From positions 1 to 30,026 of IMG/VR virus record IMGVR_UViG_3300044846_000324: 30,026 nt of DNA; one strand, given 5' to 3'. The notes under the pieces are model-generated. The model saw only the letters and a program-made list of their open reading frames with translations, ran no database searches and had not been told where the DNA came from. Of this stretch, positions 1-5,785 are shown piece by piece; within the stretch, counting starts at the first letter, position 1; each line of letters begins with the position of its first letter. Source of the stretch: a virus. The position numbers and the translations under genes are program-made.

Positions 1-848
1 CTACTGGTCAGAACCAACCTTTGGTCGCTGACTTCCGAGTCCCAGGAATTATCAATAATCCGAATCGCGTTTTGACTATTCGTGATGTATTGCCTGTCGG
101 TCGCACATCTTCTAACTTGGTTCAGTACACCAAAGAGAATGTGTTTACTGATAATGCGGCCGCACAATATTCAAGCCCTGCGCGTGAGAATGTGACGAAG
201 CCTGAGTCAGGAATTACATTCACATTGGCTAACGCCCCTGTGGTGACATTGGCTCACTTTATCCCTGTCTCTCGTCAGGTGTTGGATGATTCTCCTCAAT
301 TGCAATCTTATGTCAATGGTCGTTTGACTTATGGCTTGAAGTTGGAAGAAGAAGCTCAGTTGTTGAATGGTACTGGTTTAAGCGGAAATATCTCGGGTAT
401 CACAGCATCAGGAAATCACACAGCATACAGCCGTCGTGTTACTGGTGATACTAAGTTGGATACATTGCGTCGTGCTATTACTCAGGCTCAATTGTCTGAC
501 TATATGCCTGACACAATTGTTATCAATCCTGCTGATTGGGAAACAATTGAAATCGCTAAGACCACTTATGGCGAATACATCTTTGGCGGTGAGAATGGTC
601 CTGTCAACGCATTGCAACCATTGATTTGGGGCAAGCGCGTTATCGCTACAAACAGCATGACTGCGGGTAAGTTCTTGGTTGGTGGCTTCACTATGGGCGC
701 ACAAATCTGGGATCGCATGGATGCCGCTGTTCAAATCTCCTATGAAGATGGCGACAACTTCAAGAAGAACATGGCGACATTGTTGGCAGAAGAGCGTTTG
801 GCTTTGACAGTCTATCGCCCATCCGCTTTCATTTACGGCAATCTGTAA
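1..848 (+). CDS. Major capsid protein, HK97 fold (5' end missing)
   Basis: The frame is open from the window edge, so the true start lies upstream; a TTG at 21 is only an internal codon. About 280 residues are visible. They match the C-terminal part of HK97 gp5-type capsid proteins: an RVPGIINNPNR segment, a VLPVGRTSSN segment, then ENVTKPESG, a helix-rich ISRQVLDD-like region (here PVSRQVLDDSPQLQ), the LEEEAQLLNGTG motif, and a C-terminal end RLALTVYRPSAFIYGNL. These are the A and P domain signatures of the family. The product forms the icosahedral shell. A strong terminator follows 9 bases after the stop, consistent with very high expression of the capsid operon. The family call is from recognised sequence; the delta domain or a scaffold cannot be judged because the N-terminus is absent. 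Confidence 0.93.
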   Translation, partial: TGQNQPLVADFRVPGIINNPNRVLTIRDVLPVGRTSSNLVQYTKENVFTDNAAAQYSSPARENVTKPESGITFTLANAPVVTLAHFIPVSRQVLDDSPQLQSYVNGRLTYGLKLEEEAQLLNGTGLSGNISGITASGNHTAYSRRVTGDTKLDTLRRAITQAQLSDYMPDTIVINPADWETIEIAKTTYGEYIFGGENGPVNALQPLIWGKRVIATNSMTAGKFLVGGFTMGAQIWDRMDAAVQISYEDGDNFKKNMATLLAEERLALTVYRPSAFIYGNL

Positions 849-856
849 TTGAGCAG

Positions 857-885
857 ACCCCCATGCCTAGCGGTGTGGGGGTTTT
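857..885 (+). terminator. Rho-independent terminator after the capsid gene
   Basis: ACCCCCA (857-863) pairs perfectly with TGGGGGT (876-882) around a 12-base loop that can pair further, and is followed by a short T run (882-885). It sits just after the capsid stop, where phages commonly place a partial terminator to keep capsid mRNA above that of the connector genes downstream. Confidence 0.85.
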
Positions 886-917
886 GTAATTGTTAAACTA
901 ACTGAAATAACCCCGCG

Positions 918-1400
918 ATGGAATTAGTTGAAATAATTGCCCTGACTCATTTTCATGATTCACGCATTGGTAGCGTGAGTAGAAAGATGAGACTAAAAGT
1001 TCCGTCAGTAGTTGCTGACGATCTTCAATCAATTGGTGTGATTGAAATAGTAAACCCTCCCGTGGCGACCGCCCGATCAGTTCATACGACCGCACCGCAG
1101 GTCGATGGGCGGGGCGTGTCGCCTGTATTATTGCAAGCGGACCGAGTCTCACCGAGGAAGATTGCAACATCGTTGGAAACAAAGGATGGGCGACCATTGC
1201 TGTCAATGACAGCTACCGCAGAGCACCATTCGCGGACTGCTTATACGCTTGCGATGATCAATGGTGGAGAGTCCACTTTGAGCGAGTCAAATCAGAATAC
1301 GAAGGCGAATGTTGGACTCAAGACGAGGGGGCGGCCAAGAGGTACAAAATCAACCGCATTGGGTCTGAGTACAAAGAAGGACTCGGCACTAATGGCGTAA
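918..1400 (+). CDS. Small post-capsid protein; reading frame runs far into the next gene
   Basis: The first ~47 residues (MELVEIIALTHFHDSRIGSV... up to IGVIEIVN) look like the small protein often found after phage capsid genes: a short beta-rich domain with an R/K patch and the pattern VADDLQSIGVIEI. Beyond that the frame stays open to a TAA at 1398-1400 (160 residues), but this tail overlaps a better supported protein in the -1 frame and has the look of an out-of-frame translation. An RGRPRG string near residue 137 is probably fortuitous. No clear ribosome binding site precedes the ATG. Likely either a ~50-residue protein that continues into the next frame by -1 shifting, or a gene whose stop has been lost through an indel. 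Function unknown. Confidence 0.55.
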   Translation: MELVEIIALTHFHDSRIGSVSRKMRLKVPSVVADDLQSIGVIEIVNPPVATARSVHTTAPQVDGRGVSPVLLQADRVSPRKIATSLETKDGRPLLSMTATAEHHSRTAYTLAMINGGESTLSESNQNTKANVGLKTRGRPRGTKSTALGLSTKKDSALMA

Positions 1401-1699
1401 TCCATCAGGGCGGTAACAGCGGTTATCAGGCAATCAATCTTGCTTACCTATGGGGGGCAAAGACAATTGTTCTGCTAGGATTGGATTGTTCGCTTTCACC
1501 AAAAGGCGAAGCGCATTGGTTTGGTCAGCATGGTGAAGGATTAACAAACCATCAACCATTCCAGATGTGGCAAGCTAAGTTTCCGCAACTTGCAGTTGAT
1601 CTGCAAGCTGAAGGTGTTCGAGTAATTAACGCAAGCAGACAGACAGCCCTGACTTGCTTTGAGCGCATGACGCTTGAGGAAGCAATTAAAGTATGTTGA
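1046..1699 (+). CDS. DUF115-like / phage 6-hydroxymethylpterin-kinase-like protein, start unresolved
   Basis: The frame is open from 1046 (just after a TGA at 1043-1045) to the TGA at 1697-1699. It contains a typical N-terminus of this phage family: YDRTAGRWAGRVACIIASGP, then SLTEEDC, ATIAVNDSYR, ADCLYACDDQWWRVH, GTNGVIHQGGNSGYQAINLA, a hydrophobic strand TIVLLGLDCS, HWFGQHGEGL and a closing INASRQTALTCFERMTLEEA. The ACIIASGPSL glycine motif and NSGYQAI are hallmarks of the DUF115-like Rossmann proteins found next to phage glycosyltransferases. No ATG, GTG or TTG exists in this frame before 1481, well inside the conserved domain. So it is read as a -1 fusion with the upstream small protein, uses a rare start, or the sequence carries an indel. 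Enzymatic role unproven. Its stop overlaps the next start. Confidence 0.7.
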   Translation, partial: NSKPSRGDRPISSYDRTAGRWAGRVACIIASGPSLTEEDCNIVGNKGWATIAVNDSYRRAPFADCLYACDDQWWRVHFERVKSEYEGECWTQDEGAAKRYKINRIGSEYKEGLGTNGVIHQGGNSGYQAINLAYLWGAKTIVLLGLDCSLSPKGEAHWFGQHGEGLTNHQPFQMWQAKFPQLAVDLQAEGVRVINASRQTALTCFERMTLEEAIKVC

Positions 1700-2412
1700 C
1701 CTTATTGACAGCAACTGGTGCAAGACCGAAGGCGTGGGCTATCTGTGAACTGTGGATGGCAAGGCAGACTTACAGAGGAGATGTTCGTTGGATTATTGTT
1801 GATGATGGTGAGGTTGCACAGCCAATCACATTCAGCAAAAAGAACTGGACATTAGAAGTAATCAGACCTAATCCATTCTGGCAAGATGGAATGAATACTC
1901 AAGCGCGTAATCTTCGGGCGGGTATGGATATTGTTGGCGCAGATGAAAGAGTTGTTTTTATTGAGGATGACGATTGGTATGCGGCTGATTGGCTCGAGAC
2001 AATTGATAAGAAGTTTGAGAAAGCTGAGTTAATTGGTGAGGCTAATGCTCGCTATTACAACTTGCCTCAGAAATCTTATCGACCAATGTTCAATACTTTG
2101 CACAGCAGTCTTTGCTCATCGGCTATTCGAGGTCAGGCATTAGATACATTCAGATCAGTATGCAGAGCGCAGATTAAATTTATTGATGTTTTGCTATGGC
2201 AAGCACATGGCAACAATCATTTGTTTAGTGGTGAGCGTGTTCTTGGTATCAAGGGCATGGAAGGTCGCGGTGGCATTGGAGTTGGTCACGCAAAAGAATT
2301 CCGTGGAACAAGGGATGTTGGCGGTAAAATTTTGAAATCGTGGATTGGTGATGATGCTTTGGTTTATAAGCCAGAGGAAAAATTAAATGACGCAATTAGT
2401 TCGGAAAATTAA
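1693..2412 (+). CDS. GT-A fold glycosyltransferase (family 2-like)
   Basis: A 239-residue protein starting MLTLLTATGARPKAWAICEL, which is the nucleotide-sugar-binding first strand and loop of GT-A enzymes. VDDGE at residues 36-40 and EDDDWY at 91-96 give the acidic DXD-type metal site. The later part (NTLHSSLCSSAIRG, FIDVLLWQAHG, GIKGMEGRGGIGVGH) resembles the acceptor half of phage-borne GT2 proteins. Its ATG overlaps the end of the DUF115-like gene and its own 3' end overlaps the connector gene, so all are translationally coupled. Placement inside the head operon suggests that it modifies a virion protein or a host glycan; the acceptor cannot be read from sequence. Confidence 0.8.
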   Translation: MLTLLTATGARPKAWAICELWMARQTYRGDVRWIIVDDGEVAQPITFSKKNWTLEVIRPNPFWQDGMNTQARNLRAGMDIVGADERVVFIEDDDWYAADWLETIDKKFEKAELIGEANARYYNLPQKSYRPMFNTLHSSLCSSAIRGQALDTFRSVCRAQIKFIDVLLWQAHGNNHLFSGERVLGIKGMEGRGGIGVGHAKEFRGTRDVGGKILKSWIGDDALVYKPEEKLNDAISSEN

Positions 2413-3004
2413 ACGCACAAGCATAGTAACGACAGAGCCAATCACATTGGCAACTGCTCGATTGCATTTGCGTCTTGATGCTGTTGGCTCTCCTGCCGCA
2501 CATCCTGATGATGCTTTGGTAACTGCATTGATTAAGACAGCAAGGGAATCGGTTGAGTCATTTACAGAATTGACTGTTGCACAAACAACTTTTGCATTGG
2601 CTCTTGATGAGTTTCCTGTAAATGAAATTCCTTTAGGAACAAGTCCAGTTAACTCAATCACTAGCATCACTTACACAGATACGAATGGCGCGACTCAAAC
2701 ACTAAATGCCAATCAGTACATTTTTGACTCTTACAGTAATCCTGCAAAGATTTTTCCTGTAACTACTTGGCCTCATACAAAGATAGTTCCAAACGCTGTC
2801 ATTGTTAGATTTGCCGCAGGGTTCACAGATGGATTAAGTCCGAATGAATATCCGATGCCTACTGCATTGAAGCAAGCGATGTTGTTATACATTGGTGAGC
2901 TTTATGAGAATCGTGAAGCAATCAATGTTGGAAATATTGTTTCTGAAATTCCGTATGGAATGATTCACTTGATGACTCCCTATCGCATTAACATGGGTGC
3001 GTGA
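2387..3004 (+). CDS. Head-tail connector, gp6-like
   Basis: A 205-residue protein of the Phage_connect_1 / HK97 gp6 type. Visible features are the N-terminal PITLATARLHLRLD with the DDALVTALIKTARESVESFTE helix pair, the central VNSITSITYTDTNGATQTL beta hairpin, the VRFAAGFTDG motif, and the C-terminal helix PTALKQAMLLYIGELYENRE. In HK97 this protein forms a ring beneath the portal. The ATG lies 26 bases inside the glycosyltransferase gene and is preceded by a GAGGAAA ribosome binding site. The stop overlaps the next start. Confidence 0.9.
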   Translation: MTQLVRKIKRTSIVTTEPITLATARLHLRLDAVGSPAAHPDDALVTALIKTARESVESFTELTVAQTTFALALDEFPVNEIPLGTSPVNSITSITYTDTNGATQTLNANQYIFDSYSNPAKIFPVTTWPHTKIVPNAVIVRFAAGFTDGLSPNEYPMPTALKQAMLLYIGELYENREAINVGNIVSEIPYGMIHLMTPYRINMGA

Positions 3005-3354
3005 TGAGAATATCTAAACTTCAACAGCGCATTACTGTTCAGCGTAGAAGCACGACGCTAGATGCGTATGGTCAAGAGATCAACTCTTGGACAAACATCG
3101 GAACAGTATGGGCAGAAGTTAAGCCGTTAAGTGGTACTGAAAAAATGAGAACTAACGCAATGGTCGTTGAGTCTCAAATATCACATCGAGTCACAGTAAG
3201 ATATTCCACATTGCTCTTGCCATCGGTGGATGCTGACGCATGGCGTATTCTTTTAGGTACACGCATCTTTAATATCACAGCATCATGGAATGTTGACGAA
3301 GCTGATAAGACAATTATCTTTGATTGCACAGAAGGAAGTTTAGATGGCCAGTGA
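3004..3354 (+). CDS. Head-tail adaptor / head-closure protein (SPP1 gp16-like)
   Basis: A 116-residue protein beginning MRISKLQQRITVQRRSTTLDAYGQ, with the classic adaptor pattern: an RITVQRR strand, a WxxxGTVWAEVKPLSG core, the HRVTVRYS strand, and DAWRILLGTRIFNI. This family (Phage_H_T_join) sits between connector and tail. A GTG at 3001 in the same frame is possible, but the ATG at 3004 overlaps the upstream TGA (TGATG), which favours coupled re-initiation. Its 3' end overlaps the next gene by 11 bases. Confidence 0.88.
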   Translation: MRISKLQQRITVQRRSTTLDAYGQEINSWTNIGTVWAEVKPLSGTEKMRTNAMVVESQISHRVTVRYSTLLLPSVDADAWRILLGTRIFNITASWNVDEADKTIIFDCTEGSLDGQ

Positions 3355-3859
3355 TCAAAGCATATCGATAAGCGGACTTGCTGACTTGCAGAAAATGTTA
3401 GATGAGTTACCCGCAAAGATAGAAGCAAACATCATGCGAGGCGCATTGCGTCAAGGTGCGAATGTCTATCGTGATCGTGCAAGAGCTGCCGCCCCTGTCG
3501 GTAAGACTGGAAAATTAAAGAAAAGCATTAAAGTAAAAACTAATGTGAAAAAAGGTAAAGCTGTTTCGCAAGTTGTTGCGGGTGGCGGTGATGCTTTTTA
3601 TGCGAAGTTTGTTGAATTCGGCACAGCTTCTTTTTATGAAGGAAGCGGAAAGACAGTAGGCGGTCCATATAAAATTTCTCCAAAGAATAAAAAGGCGATA
3701 AAATTTGGAGAAGTCTTTTCTGAGACAGCCGTTCATGAAGGCGTAAGACCAACTGGATTTATGCGTAAAGCATTTGATGGTGGGACTACTGAGGTAATTG
3801 ATCAAGTGGCTGATTACATTCGTATGAGAATCGGACGAGAGATTGTGAAATCATTATGA
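3344..3859 (+). CDS. Tail-completion protein, HK97 gp10-like
   Basis: A 171-residue protein with the gp10 family pattern: SGLADLQKMLDELPAKIEANIMRGALRQGANVYRDRARAAAPV, then TGKLKKSIKVK, FYAKFVEFGT, and a C-terminal RPTGFMRKAFDGGTTEVIDQVADYI. In HK97-like phages this gene lies between the adaptor and the tail terminator, exactly as here. It contains the only GCTGC pentamer I found in the window (3485-3489). The stop codon overlaps the next ATG (ATGA). Confidence 0.9.
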   Translation: MASDQSISISGLADLQKMLDELPAKIEANIMRGALRQGANVYRDRARAAAPVGKTGKLKKSIKVKTNVKKGKAVSQVVAGGGDAFYAKFVEFGTASFYEGSGKTVGGPYKISPKNKKAIKFGEVFSETAVHEGVRPTGFMRKAFDGGTTEVIDQVADYIRMRIGREIVKSL

Positions 3860-4254
3860 ATCCAGAACTCATAATTGCCGCGATGCTGAATACTAATGGC
3901 ATTACAGCATTGGTAAGCACTCGCAAAGCAATGTCACAGTTGCCGCAGAATACAGCCTTTCCTGCGCTTGTTTACACACTCATTGATGCAATACCATTGC
4001 CGCACATAAATTACGCGACAGAACGCCAGATGGCGCGAGCTAGAGTGCAGATCAATCCACTTGCCAAAACAATGGCAGAGGTGAAAGCAATCCATGATCA
4101 AGTTCGCTTGGCGATGGACTTTAAATTACAACAGACATTTGCGGGTAAGACAGTTATCAGTAGTCGCCTAGATTTATTCGGTTCACCCGAAAAAGATTTA
4201 GATACTGGTACTTGGACTCAATCCGCAGATTATTTGGTGTCTTACTATGAGTGA
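3856..4254 (+). CDS. Tail terminator protein (DUF3168)
   Basis: A 132-residue protein. The N-terminal helix with ITALVSTRKAMSQLPQNTAFPALVYTLID, the strand RQMARARVQINPLAKTMAEVKAIHDQV, and the closing WTQSADYLVSYYE are the DUF3168 pattern of tail terminators, which cap the tail tube and join it to the head. It starts in an ATGA overlap and is the last gene before a strong terminator. Confidence 0.87.
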   Translation: MNPELIIAAMLNTNGITALVSTRKAMSQLPQNTAFPALVYTLIDAIPLPHINYATERQMARARVQINPLAKTMAEVKAIHDQVRLAMDFKLQQTFAGKTVISSRLDLFGSPEKDLDTGTWTQSADYLVSYYE

Positions 4255-4291
4255 GACACAAACCAGTTTCAGGCATTTGCTTGAAAATTCT

Positions 4292-4316
4292 GCTCACATC
4301 CCTGTGGGCTTTTTTT
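4292..4316 (+). terminator. Rho-independent terminator before the tail-tube gene
   Basis: GCTCACA (4292-4298) and TGTGGGC (4303-4309) form a 7-bp stem with one G-T pair around a TCCC loop, followed directly by seven T residues (4310-4316). It separates the connector operon from the tail operon. Confidence 0.9.
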
Positions 4317-4336
4317 AAAACCGAGAGGAAAAGACC

Positions 4337-4813
4337 ATGACAGTCCGCACATCCGCAGGGACAACACTTCGTGTTACTGCGTCAGCACCCGCTACCTTCA
4401 ACAGCGCAGGGTACACAACCCTGTTCACAACATCTCCCGTCCCCGCACTCGTTGGTGAAATCACCGACTTGGGCGAGTTTGGTCGTGAGTATGCTTTGGT
4501 CACGCATATGCCAGTTGGCTCGCGTGGCACACAGAAGTTCAAAGGCTCATTCAACGAAGGCACAATCACTTTGTCTTTGGGTTTGGACACCGATGACGCA
4601 GGTCAGATTATTATGAAAGCCGCAAGCATTTCTGATAACGACTATTCGTTTATGGTGACTACACAGAATGGCGACAAATACTTTTTCAGAGCACAGATCA
4701 TGTCTTGGAAAGTAGGCGTTGGCTCTGTTGATTCAATCACTACTGCAACTGCAACATTGGAAATCACAACCAATGCCGCAGGAGTTGGTATTGTTGAATC
4801 ACTTGCCGCTTAA
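4337..4813 (+). CDS. Major tail (tube) protein
   Basis: A 158-residue beta-rich protein with a good GAGAGGAAA ribosome binding site. TFNSAGYTTLFTTSPVPALVGEITDLGEFGREYALVTH, then KFKGSFNEGTITLSLGLD, DYSFMVTTQNGDKYFFRAQIMSWKVGVGSVDSITTATATLEIT fits the phage tail-tube family in siphoviruses. Position directly upstream of the frameshifted chaperone pair and the tape measure confirms it. It polymerises as rings along the tail. The isolated transcription unit after the terminator suits a protein needed in many copies. Confidence 0.9.
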   Translation: MTVRTSAGTTLRVTASAPATFNSAGYTTLFTTSPVPALVGEITDLGEFGREYALVTHMPVGSRGTQKFKGSFNEGTITLSLGLDTDDAGQIIMKAASISDNDYSFMVTTQNGDKYFFRAQIMSWKVGVGSVDSITTATATLEITTNAAGVGIVESLAA

Positions 4814-4860
4814 AGAATTGCCGTAAATGGCAACACGCGCACCTACTCGGGTCAGTTCGC

Positions 4861-4918
4861 ATCCTTCGCGGGGTGCGGCTGATTCGAGCAAGGGCAATAA
4901 CTCTCCCCGCGAAAGGAT
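4861..4918 (+). promoter_or_regulatory. Long hairpin burying the chaperone ribosome binding site
   Basis: ATCCTTCGCGGGG (4861-4873) pairs with CCCCGCGAAAGGAT (4905-4918) as 13 base pairs with one bulged A at 4914; the loop is 31 bases. The right arm contains AAAGGA (4913-4917 core), the only good ribosome binding site for the ATG at 4926. In RNA the site would be closed unless opened by a ribosome or factor. It may also slow transcription or block exonucleases at the 3' end of the tail-tube mRNA; there is no T run, so it is not a standard terminator. Confidence 0.7.
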
Positions 4919-4925
4919 TACTAAA

Positions 4926-5330
4926 ATGTTTGATATCTCAGAACTAGCAGTTAAAGACACAGCCATCGTTGAATTGGAAACAGTTGAAGGCGATGCGTTG
5001 CTCGATGTAAATGGAAATCAACTTTCCATCACAGTTTACGGACCAGGCTCTAAAGCATTTCAGAAGGCACAAAGCATCCGCAATCGTGCGATTCTTGAGT
5101 ATGTGAAGAAGGGTGGCAAGAAGATGAAAGAAGGCGAACAGCGCGAGCTTGATGCTGAGTTCTTATCTGCTTGCACAGTCAGCTTCAATGGCTTTGGCTA
5201 CAAAGACTTCACAGGCATCGAGATGTTTAAAGCGGCTTATCTTGATTCAGCAATCGGCTTCATTACTGAGCAAGTAAATAAAGCCGTTGGTGATTGGGCA
5301 AATTTTACTCAGGCATCATCGAAGACCTAA
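4926..5330 (+). CDS. Tail assembly chaperone, short form (gpG-like)
   Basis: Start chosen at the ATG in MFDISELAVKD, 8 bases after AAAGGA; an in-frame ATG at 4827 would add 33 low-complexity residues translated from the hairpin region and is not favoured. The 134-residue protein has a VELETVEGDALLDVNGNQLSITVYGPGS beta part, then a helical KAFQKAQSIRNRAILEYVKKGG region and EFLSACTVSFNGFGYKDFTG, the usual plan of short chaperones (DUF/Phage_TAC) that coat the tape measure before tube assembly. It is a position analogue of lambda gpG. The slip site near its end produces the longer form. Confidence 0.85.
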   Translation: MFDISELAVKDTAIVELETVEGDALLDVNGNQLSITVYGPGSKAFQKAQSIRNRAILEYVKKGGKKMKEGEQRELDAEFLSACTVSFNGFGYKDFTGIEMFKAAYLDSAIGFITEQVNKAVGDWANFTQASSKT

Positions 5331-5782
5331 CTCTGTATGCGAGACAACTGGCTTGGTTCAAAGCAATCCCAGTTGTCAAGCAAGAGAAATCGGTTGCATC
5401 AGGCGATAAGCAAGCTGAGTTAACACGCGCTGAGAAGATTCAAAAAAATGGCGGGAAGCCATTGATGCCTGATGTTGGTGATGCAGAATATGTGATAACC
5501 TACTGGCAAGATTTGGGTATGGTTGAGATGGGCGCGATGGGTCCAGTACCATTGTCTGCAAGAGAAATAATATCGTGGCAACAATGCACAGGCGTTGATC
5601 TTACGGCTTGGGAATATAGAGCGATCAAACAAATGTCACAGGCATATTTGATGCAATCTAAAGACAGCGAAAAGCCAGAGTGCGAGCCACCATTCGGTGA
5701 TCCAGTAAATGAGTTCGATAGAACTATCGTCAGCAGAAAAGTAGGCAACGCCTTTCAAGCGTTCATTCAGGCAAAAAGGTAA
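4926..5782 (+). CDS. Tail assembly chaperone, -1 frameshift long form (gpGT-like)
   Basis: Predicted 285-residue product: 127 residues of the short form through ...DWANF, then YSGIIEDLTLYARQLAWFKAI in the -1 frame to the TAA at 5780-5782. The downstream frame has no convincing start of its own (a TTG at 5294 lies inside the overlap), which supports frameshift expression. The T-like extension has SWQQCTGVDLTAWEYRAIKQMSQAYL, a short helical domain, and a charged linker. In lambda and relatives the ratio of the two forms is critical for tail length and assembly. The order tail tube - G/GT - tape measure is conserved. Confidence 0.85.
5300..5306 (+). promoter_or_regulatory. -1 ribosomal slip site A AAT TTT
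   Basis: The heptamer AAATTTT lies in the X XXY YYZ phase of the short chaperone frame (codons AAT at 5301 and TTT at 5304). After a one-base slip both tRNAs re-pair with AAA and TTT and reading continues with TAC at 5306. The short-form stop is 22 bases further on. Confidence 0.85.
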
Positions 5783-5785
5783 GTC

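Noticed and set aside
1311-1360. RGRPRG AT-hook-like motif in the tail of the small post-capsid protein
   Set aside because: It lies where the -1 frame encodes the well-conserved DUF115-like domain, so it is probably a by-product.
4827-4925. N-terminal extension of the tail chaperone from ATG 4827
   Set aside because: The added 33 residues are a translation of the hairpin region, no ribosome binding site is present, and the ATG at 4926 has a good one.
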